This document shows, piece after piece, positions 11,637 through 24,738 of a stretch of DNA of 64,000 bases (the stretch's first letter is position 1; each line of letters starts with the position of its first letter). This DNA is from Gamsiella multidivaricata (Eukaryota; Mortierellomycota; Mortierellomycetes; Mortierellales; Mortierellaceae), in the NCBI RefSeq assembly GCF_025024155.1, contig NW_026251746.1:248001-312000 (forward strand), read 5' to 3'. The notes beneath the pieces were generated by a model. The model worked only from the letters and a program-made list of their open reading frames with translations, had not been told where the DNA came from and did not search any database. Made by a program: the position numbers and the translations under genes.

Positions 11637-12476
11637 AGGAACGATCAAGCTGCAAAATACCCTTTCCGTCTCTCTGCACTCCTGCATTATCCCCTTCGTT
11701 TTGTTCATATCTTCCCTTTTTTTCGCACACCTGTGTCTGTTGGCACCTCTTACAAGTATATGTACACACAATCTATATATTATCGCTTTTGTTCTTTTTT
11801 TTTGTTGTTGTTGTTGTTGTCAATACTGCAAATTCCATCCACAGTAATAAAAGTAATTACTTACACTGTTATGCTAAGAGAAAAGGTTGCGATCATAAAT
11901 GTAAAGGTCTAGGTTGGTTCTGCCCAAACTTGCTGTCCTAGGATCCTAGGAAATATCGCGCTATATGTAGTAACGGCAGAACAGGTTCGTAAAATCATAC
12001 AGGGAAAATTGAACGAACTAATGATCGAAGCGCGCGTCAAGAAGAGATATGTTTAGCGTGCATAACGCGTGCATGCAGCACAGAGTTATCGCTCTAGAAT
12101 ACATTATTTATCTCAACAAGAGTTGCTGCAAACAAACATCTTTTTACATCCAGTATTGGCATAAAAACGTGTTTATTTCGGGCAAGACTATTTACAAGTG
12201 TCAATGAACTCTTTTTTTTTGTGGGTCATATCCTTGGGCTTTTCTATATGATTGATTTTAAGTGGAAAATCAATTTTTCTTTTTTTCTTTTTTTTTCTCT
12301 CTTTTTGAACTGATAGTAATCGTGAAAGGGGTTATTTTTGTGGTTCTCTTTTCATAACTTATTGCAATTGAGCAAGTAACAGAGTGGATGTGTAGGTCAT
12401 AACAGAATAAAATAAAACAATCGTCCTCGTCCTCATGGACGATATCACCATCAAGGCGTTGCATCACTGTGTCCCT
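11637..12476. other. Convergent intergenic region
   Basis: The region lies between the stop of the TBC gene and the stop of the minus-strand zinc-finger gene, so it should hold two 3' ends. T-rich tracts near 11795, 12205 and 12280-12300, and AATAAA-like sites near 12409, fit polyadenylation regions. No gene seen. Confidence 0.5.
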
Positions 12477-14789
12477 TTAAAGTGTTGCCTCCTCACGTTG
12501 TCTCCTCTCCTGCTGCAAACAATCTTGAATCGGATCAAACCGATACTTCGTCGGCGTTGCCGGTGTCGATTGCGGCGATGGCGGTGTCATCGTGTTCCTA
12601 TGGCCACTACTGCCCAGCCCACGACTCCCTCCCAATGACGAAGACGACGACGAATGAGCCAGATGTGAATGCGGATACGAGTGCGTATGGGGATGTAAAT
12701 CCGCCGTCGACGATAACGACGAGCTCGGCGAGGCCATATGCTTGCTGCTGCTGCTGCTAATACTTCCATGGTGACCCTGGTGGTGTTGATGATGGTGGTG
12801 GTGTCCATGACTCGAATGCGCCTGCGCAGCCGCATGGTAATACGCAGAAGCATGGCTTGCCGCCTGTTGTTGCTGCTGCTTCTGAAGTTGCCGCTGTTGG
12901 TATTGTTGCTGGTACTGTTGTTGTTGGCGGTAATAGTACAGTTGCTGTTCACGGTTCGACGATGGCGACGGCGTCACGTCCTCCATCCGCTCCACCACTC
13001 CGGTCATCGGCGACGTTGGCGATGCAGGGACTGACCAGTGGCTGCCACTGCTGCTGCTGCCGGAAGCGGTTCTCGATGAAGATTCAGGGTGTTGCTGTTG
13101 TCCCTGGTGGCCATGGTGGTGAGAATGATGATGGTGGTGGCCGTGATGATGATGGTCGCGTGGGTATGCCGCGTGTGGTCCCCCATGCGATGGTGGAGAA
13201 AGATGCTGCTGTTGTTGCCTTGACGACGGGCGACTCTCCATCTGCTCATCATGGTCCATGGCCTCGTCGGCATGCTGATCCGCGGGGTAGAACCGTGGAA
13301 TTGAGCTCTGTCTCGAGTCATGGCGTGAAGAAGGGCCAGCAGTGGACGATGACGATGGCGGTGGTGGGATGGAAGCAGCAGCAGGGGCAGCAGGGGAGTG
13401 TTCCTGAGAAGCGGACGGTTGGTGTTCCCCAGCCTCAGAGTCGTCCGCCACGTCGTTTGCATTATCCGCATCCTGGTTATCTTGCTTCTTGGATGTGCCC
13501 CGACGCGACTTGGGAGAGATGTGTGTCCGATAGTGCTGCATCATGTTGTCCTGTCGCGAGAACTTGCTCGGGCAGCCAGGCATCAGGCACGAGAAATTGC
13601 GCTCGCCGGTGTGGATGCGGTTATGGCGGGCAAGATGTCCACTATTTTTGTGGTTTGACAAATAATATTTCCGGGAGACGAGATGGTAGCACAGCAGCAA
13701 GGGCGTTAATTTAAACACTTTTTTCCTTTTTTTTTTTGCATTAAGGCACATGAGCTGTAAACAACAAGTAAACAAAAAATAAGTGCTGCAATAATGAGCT
13801 GGTTGTTACCTTGTGGTGAAGCGCTTGTTGCATCCAGGGTGTGTGCAGGAATATTTGCGCTTCGAAAAGCTGGGTCCTGTCAAGAGCCCCTCAGGTAAAC
13901 CAGGGTGACCAATTAGGCCGCGATAGGCCGCTTCATGTTCGTCCGACGCTGTGTCTTCAGAGAACGCTCGCATGAAGAATGGCAGCGGGGATGCACCCGT
14001 AGGGATGAAGGGTGAAGACGGGGACATTCCTGGACCGTTTGGGTTGTATGGGTAGAGCTGAGCACCACTGCTCAGGGACCGGCTTCTTTGCGAGTTGGCG
14101 GCCTCGGCAGCCCTGGAATCAAACCCAGAGCGAAATGGTGTTGCAGCATTTGTGAGCGATGTCGATCGGCCTGCTTCATGACTCTCGGATCGCTGGCGAT
14201 GCGACGAAGGCGAGTAGTATGGATCTCTGCGATCGTCTGTAAAGTAATCACGACCATTGTGACGATCGCGGAAATGAGGCGAACGAGGGGATCGGAGTGG
14301 AGGCAGACCATGCTCTGGGTGTGCGATCGGTGGCCGACTCTCATATTCACGCTCTCTGCTCTCGTTATGGATCGTTGCCTTGTTGAGATCGTGGGGGCTG
14401 TCGTTCAGGATGCTAACCTTGTTCCCTGACGAGTTAGTGATAGATAATCCGGCCAATCGTTTGGATTGCTGGTGCACAGCCGAGTCGGTCATGGACATGG
14501 ATGCGAGGTCGTCTTCCGATGTGGGGGAAGTGTTGGGTCGCGTGTGAGGGATCGACGCGCTCTTTCCACTATAATAGTCCTTTCGCAGGAAGGACGGGTG
14601 GGAGTGGTGTGGGGAGGCGGAGTGTGGCTGTGGTTGTGACTGTAGGTCTGCTGGTCTGGGATGATGGTGATGATGTGTGGGAAGAGGTGGTTGAGGCGCA
14701 CGAGGCGATGCGCTGTGGTCTGAGTCGCGGGGACTATAGAGAGACTGGTGGTACAACTGAGAAGGATAGCTGGAGGCGGTCGTGGACAT
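12477..14789 (-). CDS. C2H2 zinc-finger transcription factor, NRG1-like
   Basis: Two exons, 13810-14789 and 12477-13641, join in phase into 714 residues. The 168-base intron falls inside zinc finger 1: the first exon ends CNKRFTT and the second restores SGHLARHNRIH. Finger 2 follows after the TGERNF linker (CLMPGC...HYRTH). The pair TTSGHLARHNRIHTGE plus FSRQDNMMQHYRTH is the signature of the yeast Nrg1/Nrg2 repressors, which control glucose-repressed, filamentation and stress genes. The rest is disordered: Ser/Pro/His-rich N-terminus, then long His and Gln runs C-terminal to the fingers. These runs are encoded by trinucleotide tracts likely to vary in length. The gene faces an unusually long intergenic region. 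NRG1-type specificity is inferred from the fingers only. Confidence 0.88.
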
Positions 14790-17700
14790 GATTTAAAAAG
14801 AGGGTTTGGTATTTATACAGTTCCGGTTTGGGTTGTCGCTGTCGGGGGATAAGGATGTCGGGACACACTATGCTCATTCACTACGTGTGCCGGGGATGTG
14901 GGAATGAAAAAAAGGGAGGATAGCAAGAGCAAAAGAAAAAAAAGGGATCCAGGTTCAGGTTCAGGTTCAGCTCCAGGACCAGCCAGATATGAGTTGAATG
15001 AATAAAATCTGAGAGCGTGGGGTGTTGCAATGTATATCAATATGGAGAACACCAAGAGGAATGAAAGGATGATGATGATGATGACGATAATGGATAATGG
15101 GTTATGGCGAAATGACTGAAGGAGTGTGGGACAAGGTCAAGGAGAAGCACAAGAAGGAAAGAAACACAAGGCGAAAAAGATATATATAAAAAGAGCTTGT
15201 AAGGCAGGATGAGAAGTAATGAGAAGCACACAAAAAGGCAAGCTGGTGCAAGGAGAGATGAGGCAAGGGCACGAAAGGAGGCAAGATGCCGTTAGAATGG
15301 AAATCAAGGATCAGAGAAACACGGTCCCTGGTGGCAGACAGGCTCTCTTACAGTTACAGTTACAGTGGGTTTGAGTACGGGAAAAAGAGCAGGAGAGCAG
15401 CTTTTGGGGGTTCGTTTGTTGTTCGACCTAGAAAGCGATGCCAAGGAGGAAAACAAGAGGTTAGTCGCTCTCCAGGGAAAAAACTGGACAGAGTAGAGTT
15501 CATTCTCGAGCGGAGATTTGGGCGGATGGGCTGTAGAGGGCCCTGGGCTTTTTCTTTTAACCGCTTCAAAGATTGTGGGCGCAGGCAGGAGGGCAGAAAG
15601 AAGGGGCGGGAGGATACAGGGCGTGTTTATGTGCATGTAGGGTCGGTCATCATCATCATCGTTCTTCGGGGTCTCTTTTCCTATTCCCTCTTCCACATAC
15701 ACACACATATGAGATATGCTACACTTTCTTCGCATCAAGAACATCATCCTAGAGAAAACGCGACCCAGGGCAAAACCAGAGAAAACTCAGCCGCAAAGAA
15801 GGGTGCAGATAATCAAGTAAAGGAAAAAAGCGCTGCGAACGCAGCAGGAAGGGGTAGCCACACATACACATCCCAATGGAACAAAACAAGTCTGTCCCTT
15901 TTTCTACGCATGCACAAACATGCACCACAAACGATACAATAGCCTCCCACGCAGGAAGGGCAACCTCGCATGATAAGGGAAGAGGACGGAATGGTACTCA
16001 ACCGCACATATTATAATAACAAAACAAACAATAAAAAACGTTGGTATCCTTCCTTGTTGTCCAGACTGGGCTCGCTACCTCCGCCTTCTCTGCTCCCCTC
16101 TCTCCCCTCCATCTATTTACACCGAAAAAACACGTAGCAAGAAAGTACTCAAAACAGTAAGGTGTCTGCAAAACGAAAACGTGGCTTTTTAAGGAGAGTG
16201 TGCGTGAGTGAGCAAGACGGAGGTGTCGACAATGCTCGAGAAGGCACTAAAAACAAGAAGGAGACAGCACCGGTCCAGATGCGGCTCTAAAGACAGCTCG
16301 AAGACCTTCCCATTCTTCCATTTACCAACGGCTCCTCTTCAGCAACCGCATTTTACTACGGCCATTTTTGGGGCCCACGAATAGCTGAAAACAATTACAG
16401 AGGTTGCAAGGAGTACCGGCCGGCGCCAATGATATTGCGTCAATGGCGACCGTAACGGCGGAAATTTATGTGTCCATCCCCAGAATATACCTTCAAATGA
16501 ACCGGGCAATTGAAAAGCAAAAAAATAACCAGCCCAGGACGCAGGAACAGAAAATAGCGCCAAAATTAGAAAGATGACTTGAGAACTGGTAACCCGAAAG
16601 TGCGGACAAAAATAAACAAGCAATCCTCGTCTACGAATTCCTTCCCGAAAAGCAGGGTTAGGGCAAAATGCATGCGCAGACGCTTTTGCGCTCGGGTGTA
16701 TATTTTGGAATGCAAGGAGCTGAACAGAATGGCGTAAACCTGTTTGTGAGCAGCAAAACACACAACCCTCAGGGTAGAAGTACAGATAGCAGGGAGAAAG
16801 GGATAATGAGGAGGGGCCGAGGACAGGTGCAGGGATGCTGGGCACAGGTACATGGCATACTTAGTGGGATGCGGGGATTAGACGCTTTTTTATGCTCAGA
16901 AAGAGGGAGAGGGGGTAGTAGCAGGGCCAAGGCGGAAAAAAAGACAAGGGATGATAAAAAAGGGACAGGCGAGTGTGGACCGAAAAAAGGGAGACAATGC
17001 ACCGGATGATGATTATTCTGAGTACAGACACAAATAACACCCTGATGCCACGCGCAATCCTGTGGAACGACTCACCAACGGAAAAGAAGCACAAGCAGAA
17101 AAGTGACATGCCCACCAGGCCATAACATATGGCATCGTGTCATGCATAACTAGCGTTATAGCCGAGCACATATACCTTCTCTCAAATGACTACTTCTCTC
17201 ATTTTGTAGGGTGCAATGGGAGGCCTCGCTCAGTAGAAAAAAAACAGAAGAGAGAAGGAAGCCAGGGCAGGCCACAGGGGCCGAGGCGAGTAAAAGAGAG
17301 AACGTTGCGCCTTGGAATATGGAATACACCAACAAAGATACAGATCCCTCAATAAGAATGTAGCCTAATTTCAGGGCCGCGCGCGCGTCTTTCAGGGACA
17401 ACCCATCTCATCGTTGAAAATCCCCCTGAATAGATGACCGTGGTGACTTGAACCCTGATTGAACAACAACACAAACTCATGCATACACACACACAAGTGC
17501 CAACAGGCACACAAGGGCACACAACACAAAACAAAAAGCGATAGCCCAATCGTGTACCACACGATGCTTGTAAGGTCCAAGAGGACCGATTAGTGAGCAC
17601 AATAAATGAAATGAACGAATCAAAGAGACTAGGTTACGCCTGTGGCGGAAGAGCGTCGAGCTCACAATCCCTAGCTTGATTGCTCCGCAAAGCGGGATGG

Positions 17701-18783
17701 AGAAATCTCCTACCCCCTCCACCCATGTGCGAGTACAATTAGGTGCATATTTCTTGTTGTTGTTTGGGTCTCCAATGTATTAAACTGCGTGCCAGGTCGT
17801 TGTTGAAGCCAACCAGAAAATAAACAAACAAATAAATAAAACCTGAATAAACTGGAGAGGGGAGCCCAAATAAAGACATCTCCAGCCTGCCAATGCTACC
17901 AGCGTGATCATCGGTCGGAATTACTGTTGTTGTTTGTTGTGTGTGCACATACCTTTTTAGTCTGACTCGAGTTGGACGTTTTCCGCTGAGTTCTGCCGTC
18001 ACTTTGGTAACAAAAAGACCCTAGCAATGCATTAAACGCGGCAGGGGAGAGTGTTGTTTGTTACCTGATTAATAACCCGGGCGTGTAAGTACATGTGGCA
18101 GTGTGACAACAGGGTTCGTGGTCCCTGACCCTGCCAGGGATATTTTTGTTCACGGTGTGTGTGACAACCCTCGCCACTAAAAAGACACCACAGGTGTCAA
18201 CTAGTGGGACAATCATCAAGGAAGAGGAGGGGGCAGAGAAAAGGGGGGGGAAGAAGGAATAGGGAAAGGAGGAGGGCAGGGGCGAGGAATAAGATCGATA
18301 TAAGTGGTACAGTGCTATGGAGTGTATGATGTCAAAAAGCATAGTTGACCCTGGGAACGAGAATATGCCCCAGAAAAGTGCTGGATAAATTCTCCGTGAG
18401 CAGTAAATGGGTCACAATCGATGAGTGCCTCTGTTGCAATGCAATTGTATTTGTTGTTCTCATTGATATTGTTGTGTGTATGTGGGGAGTGCAACCGCCG
18501 GGCCTTTAATAACCGGCGTCGTACTGGGTATCTACTGGTGAGGATATGTTGCTTTGCATGTGTTTGTTGTAAAGTCCACCCTTTTGTCTGCGGCCGTCTT
18601 ACCCAAGAGCTGGCTTCGACAATCCTGAGAAGTCGGTGGTGTGTGCAGCAAAGAATGGTATCAGCAGATGGCAATATCCGCAATATCGTGATGCAAATAT
18701 TCACAGGGCTGGGTTTGTTGGGTATCAATGACAGTTGTTGCGAGAACAGGTGCTGCTTGGCGGAAGAATGTGTGCGAGAGCGT

Positions 18784-18930
18784 CTGTGTGTGCGTGTGTG
18801 TATATATGTGTGTATATATGTGTGTATATGTGTGTGTATATGTGTATGTATGTGTGTGTATGTGAGAAAGAGAAGGGGAGAGAGAGAAAGAGAGAGAGAC
18901 GGAAAGTGAGCAAGAGAGAGATTGTGAGTA
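18784..18930. repeat. TG/TA microsatellite followed by AG-rich tract
   Basis: Positions 18784-18864 alternate purine and pyrimidine (TG with interspersed TATA units). Positions 18865-18930 switch to almost pure purine (GA/AG). The first half could adopt Z-DNA, the second a triplex; both statements are inference from composition. Confidence 0.85.
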
Positions 18931-19634
18931 TGTGCGAATGTGAAGAGTGAAAGGGAGTGGTGGAGAACGTGCGGGTGTCAGGGGTGCACAGATTCAATAA
19001 TGCAGCCAGAAGAGAGAATGAGGTGCAAGAAGTGAAAAGAAAGAGGGAAGAAAACAAAAAACAAAGAAGGGTTCTCAGCCATGGGCTGCGGGTGCAGCCC
19101 TTTTATAACTAACTGTAAATAAAATGTAGTTCCGCTAATGTGTACTGCATGGGTTTGCCCCTGCCTTGTTTCTCTTCTTTCTTTCTTTCTTGACTTGCAG
19201 TTCAAGCTGCCGTCATCAGGGTCGGTTATATTATTTATTATGGCTATTATGGCTATTATGGCTATTATTGTAAACATCGAAAAGAATATGTACTATTCAA
19301 TATGCATATTGTTCATGGAAGGATACCTGTACACAAGCATCAACCATGCAATGCACTCCGCATGGAGAACGAAGGCAAGGGTTCCCCGAGAGAAGGGTAG
19401 GCGTGTACACAAAAGAAGGGTTTTGCCCCTATCGCCTTGCAGCAGATATAGAGAGATGGAGGAGACCAGTCTCTGTGTGTTTGTTGTCAATAATGCTCTG
19501 TTGTTTGTTTGCTGCCTGGTTTGATAAAAAATATAATAGTCGACAGTGTGAATAAAGTATCCTAAAGCAAGCTGTATCCACAATAGACAGGCAAGCGAGC
19601 AACAGCCAAGCAGGACTGGAATCAGCCGAGAGCC

Positions 19635-19655
19635 TTTTTTTTTTTTTTTTTTTTT
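19635..19655. repeat. Poly-T tract
   Basis: Twenty-one consecutive T on the plus strand. It could be a polyadenylation relic of a retroposed sequence on the minus strand or simple slippage; no adjacent retroelement coding sequence was seen. Confidence 0.8.
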
Positions 19656-20180
19656 GCTGCTCTCTTGCCTGTTCATTTCTTTCGTTGAAAGAAAGAAAAA
19701 AACTTTAATAGAAACGTGCGGCAAAGACTAGACTACAGACAGTAAAAAAAACAAAAAAACCAAGAAAAGTTAAACGCAGAACAATGCAGACCCTCTTACC
19801 CAATGGCGATCACCTCGCCGCCTTTCTCTTTTCTCAACCCAACCCTGGATTGAACTCAACAGGCTGGACTGAGCGTGGATCTACAGTGCGACCGTCCCAT
19901 GATTCCTTATTCTCAGCAATACGTTGAAGATCCCTCTCCCTCTTCCCCCTTGCCGTTGGAGTACCATTGCGGCATCTCATCGTGCTATCTCCTCGGCAAA
20001 AATAAAAGCAGACCTTGCGCACTCAAGTTTAATGGCACAATCAAGCAAGCACAGCGCACACGCTCTCACGTCTCATTTCGACCATCAATAGACCGGCGCT
20101 TACCTCAGAACCAATTTAGAGGACCTAGTCTACATGCAGTTTATACACTCTTCCCCTCGATCACTGTTCTGCTCGTCTGC

Positions 20181-20516
20181 TCAGGGATAAGAACGGGGGG
20201 TACTTAAGGTAATGTATATCCAGGCCAAGACAAAATAATCGTCTGCCGTATCTTTGAGATATACGAGCCTGTTGTTAAGGATCGGCCCAAAACGATGGTC
20301 TCGAATAAGACCTTTTTTCCAGCAGCATGGCTCGAGCATTATAGTACGGCGTGGTAGTTCGTCCATGATAAAAGCGCCAATAATGTCTTTCTGCAAGGTT
20401 CCCTCGATCGAGCATGTGTTGAAAAAGATAGTGCCTGTGGAGTCCGGTGCATAGAATAACGGCCGATCTCCTTCTTGCTCGCCTGCGCTCTGCATTGCTA
20501 TCTCATGGGCGAACAT
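20181..20516 (-). CDS. Small orphan ORF, function unknown
   Basis: An ATG at 20516 opens a frame of 111 residues that reads like a real polypeptide: mixed composition, no low complexity, ordinary codons. Segments include PLFYAPDSTGTIFFNTC and DIIGAFIMDELPRRTIM. It has no signal peptide, membrane segment or motif I recognise. It stands alone in a gene desert, so it may be an orphan gene, an exon of a larger gene, or a mobile-element remnant. Chance occurrence is also possible at this length. Confidence 0.3.
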   Translation of the reverse strand: MFAHEIAMQSAGEQEGDRPLFYAPDSTGTIFFNTCSIEGTLQKDIIGAFIMDELPRRTIMLEPCCWKKGLIRDHRFGPILNNRLVYLKDTADDYFVLAWIYITLSTPRSYP

Positions 20517-23500
20517 AGGGCCAGACAATAATTTTTGTATCTTCTACATAGTATAGTACTACGTGTCCACTCGTATCCGCTTCCGTAACTCAGCTTTGAA
20601 GAATCATGCCACGTCAAGACGGCGACAAGTTCAATGAAACGCAAATAGTCGTATCGCATAGGAGTGCGTGCATATCTTAAATCCTTTCGTCGGCGTATTG
20701 AGGCGCCTCACGAAATGGCGCATGGGCACTAACATCAACATCATTGTCGCCCAAATAACAAACTAGCTCAGAGTTGGTCCATGTCCAAGCGCTAACGAAT
20801 ACAATTGACTAAAAGAATAACAGTAAAATTGCAGAGCAAAGCAGATCAGAGCAAAGCAGAAATAGCGGAGAACGCTTTGGTCATACCGGTTATATGGCTC
20901 AATATTTCTTGGAACCGTGTGAACCTGCTAACCATTGGACACGAATCTTCGAAGCGGGGCACAGCGGAGGATGACGGAGAACCGTATCGTATTGTTAGTG
21001 CATGCATATGGTGTATGTGGATACTGCAGAATGGAGAGATCAATGGTGGATCTGGCTGAAGTTGAAATGCCGGAGTGTGCATGGATCAGACTATACACAC
21101 GAATGCACAAACTATAGTTTTCTACGAGAAAGAAAGAAAGAAACGCAGTGCTCATATAGTCTATCCATTTCCGAATACCATTCCGTTTTATTGTATCTGG
21201 AGCACATACAGTACATTCAAACGAGAAACAACCAAGCAAGCAAGAAAGGAAGGGTTCTACTGAGTTGCATAAAGCAATGCAGTCTATACAACCTAGCGAC
21301 AGCATCAGAGTTGCTGCGAGGGGCCCCGTCTGTCGCTCCTATGGATCCATTTACGAGTACGGTGAGCGCGTATAAATGCACGTTTCCTTTTTGTCGTCAT
21401 AATGAGAATGCCCAATAGTTCTACGCAGGGTCAGGTACAAGCCGTAAAGCCTGCATTGCGTGTGAGCCAGGGGACCGCGCCTGTTGTATATTACCGTATG
21501 CCCTTGCAGGTTCAGTGTTTGTTCCCCACTCATTGTCCCCACATCACCAATCATTGCAGCACGCTCAAAAAAGTATACGCGAGCATGTACTAGTGAAAAG
21601 CATCAGCATCGTTCCCTCATCTAACATCCCCATTCAATGTTCCATCGGCAATCCTGCAATAGTCAAAAAGCATAAAGCACAATCTAGTTCTTATGGCGTA
21701 TGTAATTTGCATATGTAAATATACTTTCAGAGGGCTATAGCCTCCTTCCTTCTCCTGCATTCTGGCAGGAAGCGAGGTATGTATAACTAAGCGAAGGATT
21801 TTCCCATGGGGCGGAAATGACGGCTGCAGGTCCTCGTTATGCATGCAAGGTTGGAACTCAACCCATGAGCTGGCGCTTAAAAGTTATGCGCATGCCAGTC
21901 CGGTTGTATCCTCAGCCTAGCAGCCTTTTGAAAATAGCGCGCGGATCAAATGTTCTACAGGTCTCAGCGGATACTAGTACATGTACAGTACATACATGCA
22001 TATATAGTCTTTATTTCACTCGAATATCAGTCTTGACAAACGAACGACGAGTGGAGTGTTGTCTCCTATGCCTCGAGAATGCGACTTAGAGTTAATTAAC
22101 GTTGGACAATGTATTTTTTTTTCTGCATCTCTATGCGAAGCATCTGCTTGTGATTGAGAGCACCAACAGTATTCTCATCATAAATAACATTTCTCGCGAC
22201 TGACCTGTGTTCTACAAGTTGTTTTTGGTCCGTTTAGCAATCTCGTCCTCTCTTTTCAACCCCATCATTTCAACGCCTCGTCTTGTACCCATGATAGACA
22301 GGGATGAGAATTCAATGGAAGAGGGGGAGCACAACATAAAGTGCATAGCGATAATCTCTAACTCATCATCTTTGATTCTGATAGTTCGATAGGAAGATCT
22401 TCAGTAGAGATGATTATTCTTTGGGCTCCGCTCTCGCAACAAGGAAACAAAGCCGCAGAGCAGTTTTCTTCATGTCATGCCCGGTAGCACCCTGGGACCA
22501 TGAAATCCATTCATGTTTATTGTAGAAGAACGATTAATGCGAGTCCAATACTCATTGGCAAGCTGTACAAAAGAATTTAAACTTGTTTGTTCTTCAATGC
22601 TCACTTGAAAGCTCTTCCACTTTAAAAAGCATTCTGCCGGACTTTTGCATCTCAGATGTTGGTTAATGAACACAATCCACAAAGATCAAAGAAAAAGAGA
22701 AGGGGGCAAGCAAGGGCCCTTGGAATGTTCAGACTATTGTAAATCGCCGTTTTGATCACTCAGGGACAACTGTCAGGGACAACCGTCAAGGGTATGGTTT
22801 TGTGTACATATACACTATGGTATTTTGCCCAAATATTCGTCGCATTTGTACTCTTAAAATATTCTGGCATCGGCTCTCTGCAGCCACTCGCATGAGTTCC
22901 GTTGGGCAGGTATCATCCACACTACACTGTTGTGCGGTATACCATTTGTGTTTCCACACGAGTGTATCTGTTTTTGGGGACCCATTGTATCTTTCCACTG
23001 CGTTTACCCATTTTCTGTTATTAAGGTGTTGATGGGAACGAAATGAACAAAGACTCATTGAAACCTCACACACACTAGACTAAAAATGACATGGGGCGCA
23101 GAAGAAAATCAAAGGCGGCGAGTCGCTTTCAATTGGCGCCATTCAGTATGTATGACAGTTTAGAACCTGGGCCTAGTAAGTCAGTCAATCCATGTACACA
23201 TGCATCAGTCACACAACGTACAAAACAAATGGTTAAGCTATCCCTTGCAGTCGAGTCTCTCGGTGTTGATCATTCTCTACTGGACTTTTGTTTAAGTTTT
23301 ATCTATTTAGTTGCTGTTTGCTCTTGTTGTCGTTAATGATGTGGATGGGTTTTGAAGAACCCTAGCAGACATCGGAATAAGCTGATAAAGCAATATGTGG
23401 GATATGTAGGATCTATGCCGCTCGCGCATGCTTCCGCTCTTTTCTTTTATTTTCCTAACCCTCATCCTCTTTGACACATATCCAGAGTAAGGGCCCAAGA

Positions 23501-24738
23501 AGGTTGTTGCACGTGGGACCAACAATGGACTTAATTGAAAGGAGCTAATCTAATCACAAAGGGTATACTAGGAAACATGTCGGGACGCACTGGACGAGAG
23601 GTCAAGTGGGATAAAGGGGGAGGGGGGAGGAGCGTGAACGAACTCGTGGAAAAAGTTATATTGCAAACCTGCAGCTGACAAACATACAGCTGGGCGCAGC
23701 TCGTCAGGCCAGCGCCCAGTTTAACAGGGGCTACACCTAAGATTACATCAGATCACAGCTACGCGATAATTCTTTGTCATGCCCGACATCAAGCGGCTTC
23801 TTGTGGAGGGTTTTTTAAAATAAAGTCACATGATATGACATGTTTAAGACTACAAGCTGCAGTGGTCGTTTTGCGCAACGACAGGCGTGGAGTGCAAGTA
23901 TTATTTATCCATGCGATCTTTTTATTCAATAGCCTGCTGCGCTTCTTATCGAAGTTGGCATAGCGCGATGACAGAGGGGAGGCATCCTACGTAACGATAG
24001 TAAATAGTTCTTCGTCATTTGAGTAGTCGCATAGAAGCGGAGGCTTTTCTCTTACTCTCTGACGTACCTTGCCGCCCTCTTGCGGTAGCCGTGGCGTAGC
24101 CCTAGATCTATGATGACGACGTCCTACCAGGCCGCGTCGACTGCACAAAGGAGGTCGATGTAGGATCTGTGTTGTGTGACATGCTCTCTCTTTCCGCCTC
24201 TACCCTCCCTCGCCGTTGCTTCTGCACATTTGCACTTTGATGGTCGAAACCTTCCTCACTATCCACAGTGCATCCGTGGAATACCTGTCACCAACCTCGT
24301 TTTCGACCTCCTCCTTGCTACCCCTGGTACACTGCGCCACAGCAGGCGCATCCATGCAAACAACCTTCATGTCTACGGGGAGACAGACCGTGCTTTGCGC
24401 CTGCGCGTCGGTGGGGCCTATGCGAGTGCGCGTTTCTCTTGATCAGCCGAAAGGAGGAAAGAGAGCCGAGAAAGGAAGGCAGGAAGAAACGTATCCAATC
24501 GCGGCCAATCGCGGCCAACCGCTGTCCTATTTCCCCTGTCTCCGCCAAAACGAGACAAGCACATGAAAATTTTCCCTCTCGTGGGTGTGGGACAAAACCC
24601 TATTAGAAAAGAGGTTTCTCGGACCTCACTCTCCCGCTTCCATCTTGTTCTCTCCATCTTTTCTCTTGCACCCATCCCATTCGACGACTCATCACCTTTT
24701 GCCTTCGCAAAGTCGCTTTCACACATCACATCAAGAAC
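20517..24738. other. Gene-poor region upstream of RIB3
   Basis: No convincing gene. Many short frames, none with a domain. Positions 24176-24442 hold an 88-codon plus-strand frame of ordinary composition (ends RVGGAYASARFS) that could be an exon fragment. The last 150 bases before 24739 are CT-rich, like the leaders of other genes here. Confidence 0.4.

Larger units (their letters stand above)
14790..20180. other. Gene-poor region upstream of the NRG1-like gene
   Basis: No convincing coding sequence in 5.4 kb. The longest frame (218 codons, plus, 15286-15942) is low-complexity and matches no domain I know. Simple repeats are frequent: hexamers AGGTTC near 14950 and TTACAG near 15346, a GCGCGCG run near 17380, the TG/TA and AG tracts at 18784-18930, a nine-base TTATGGCTA repeat at 19238-19268, and a T run at 19635-19655. 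The stretch may contain the promoter, a long 5' leader or leader introns of the minus-strand NRG1-like gene, or unrecognised noncoding transcripts. Confidence 0.45.

Noticed and set aside
12857..13714. 285-codon plus-strand open frame opposite the NRG1-like gene
   Set aside because: Antisense shadow of the His/Gln/Ser-rich coding tracts on the minus strand; its translation is low complexity and has no domain.
15286..15942. 218-codon plus-strand frame upstream of the NRG1-like gene
   Set aside because: Built from simple repeats and purine-rich sequence, with no recognisable domain and no neighbouring exon; treated as chance.
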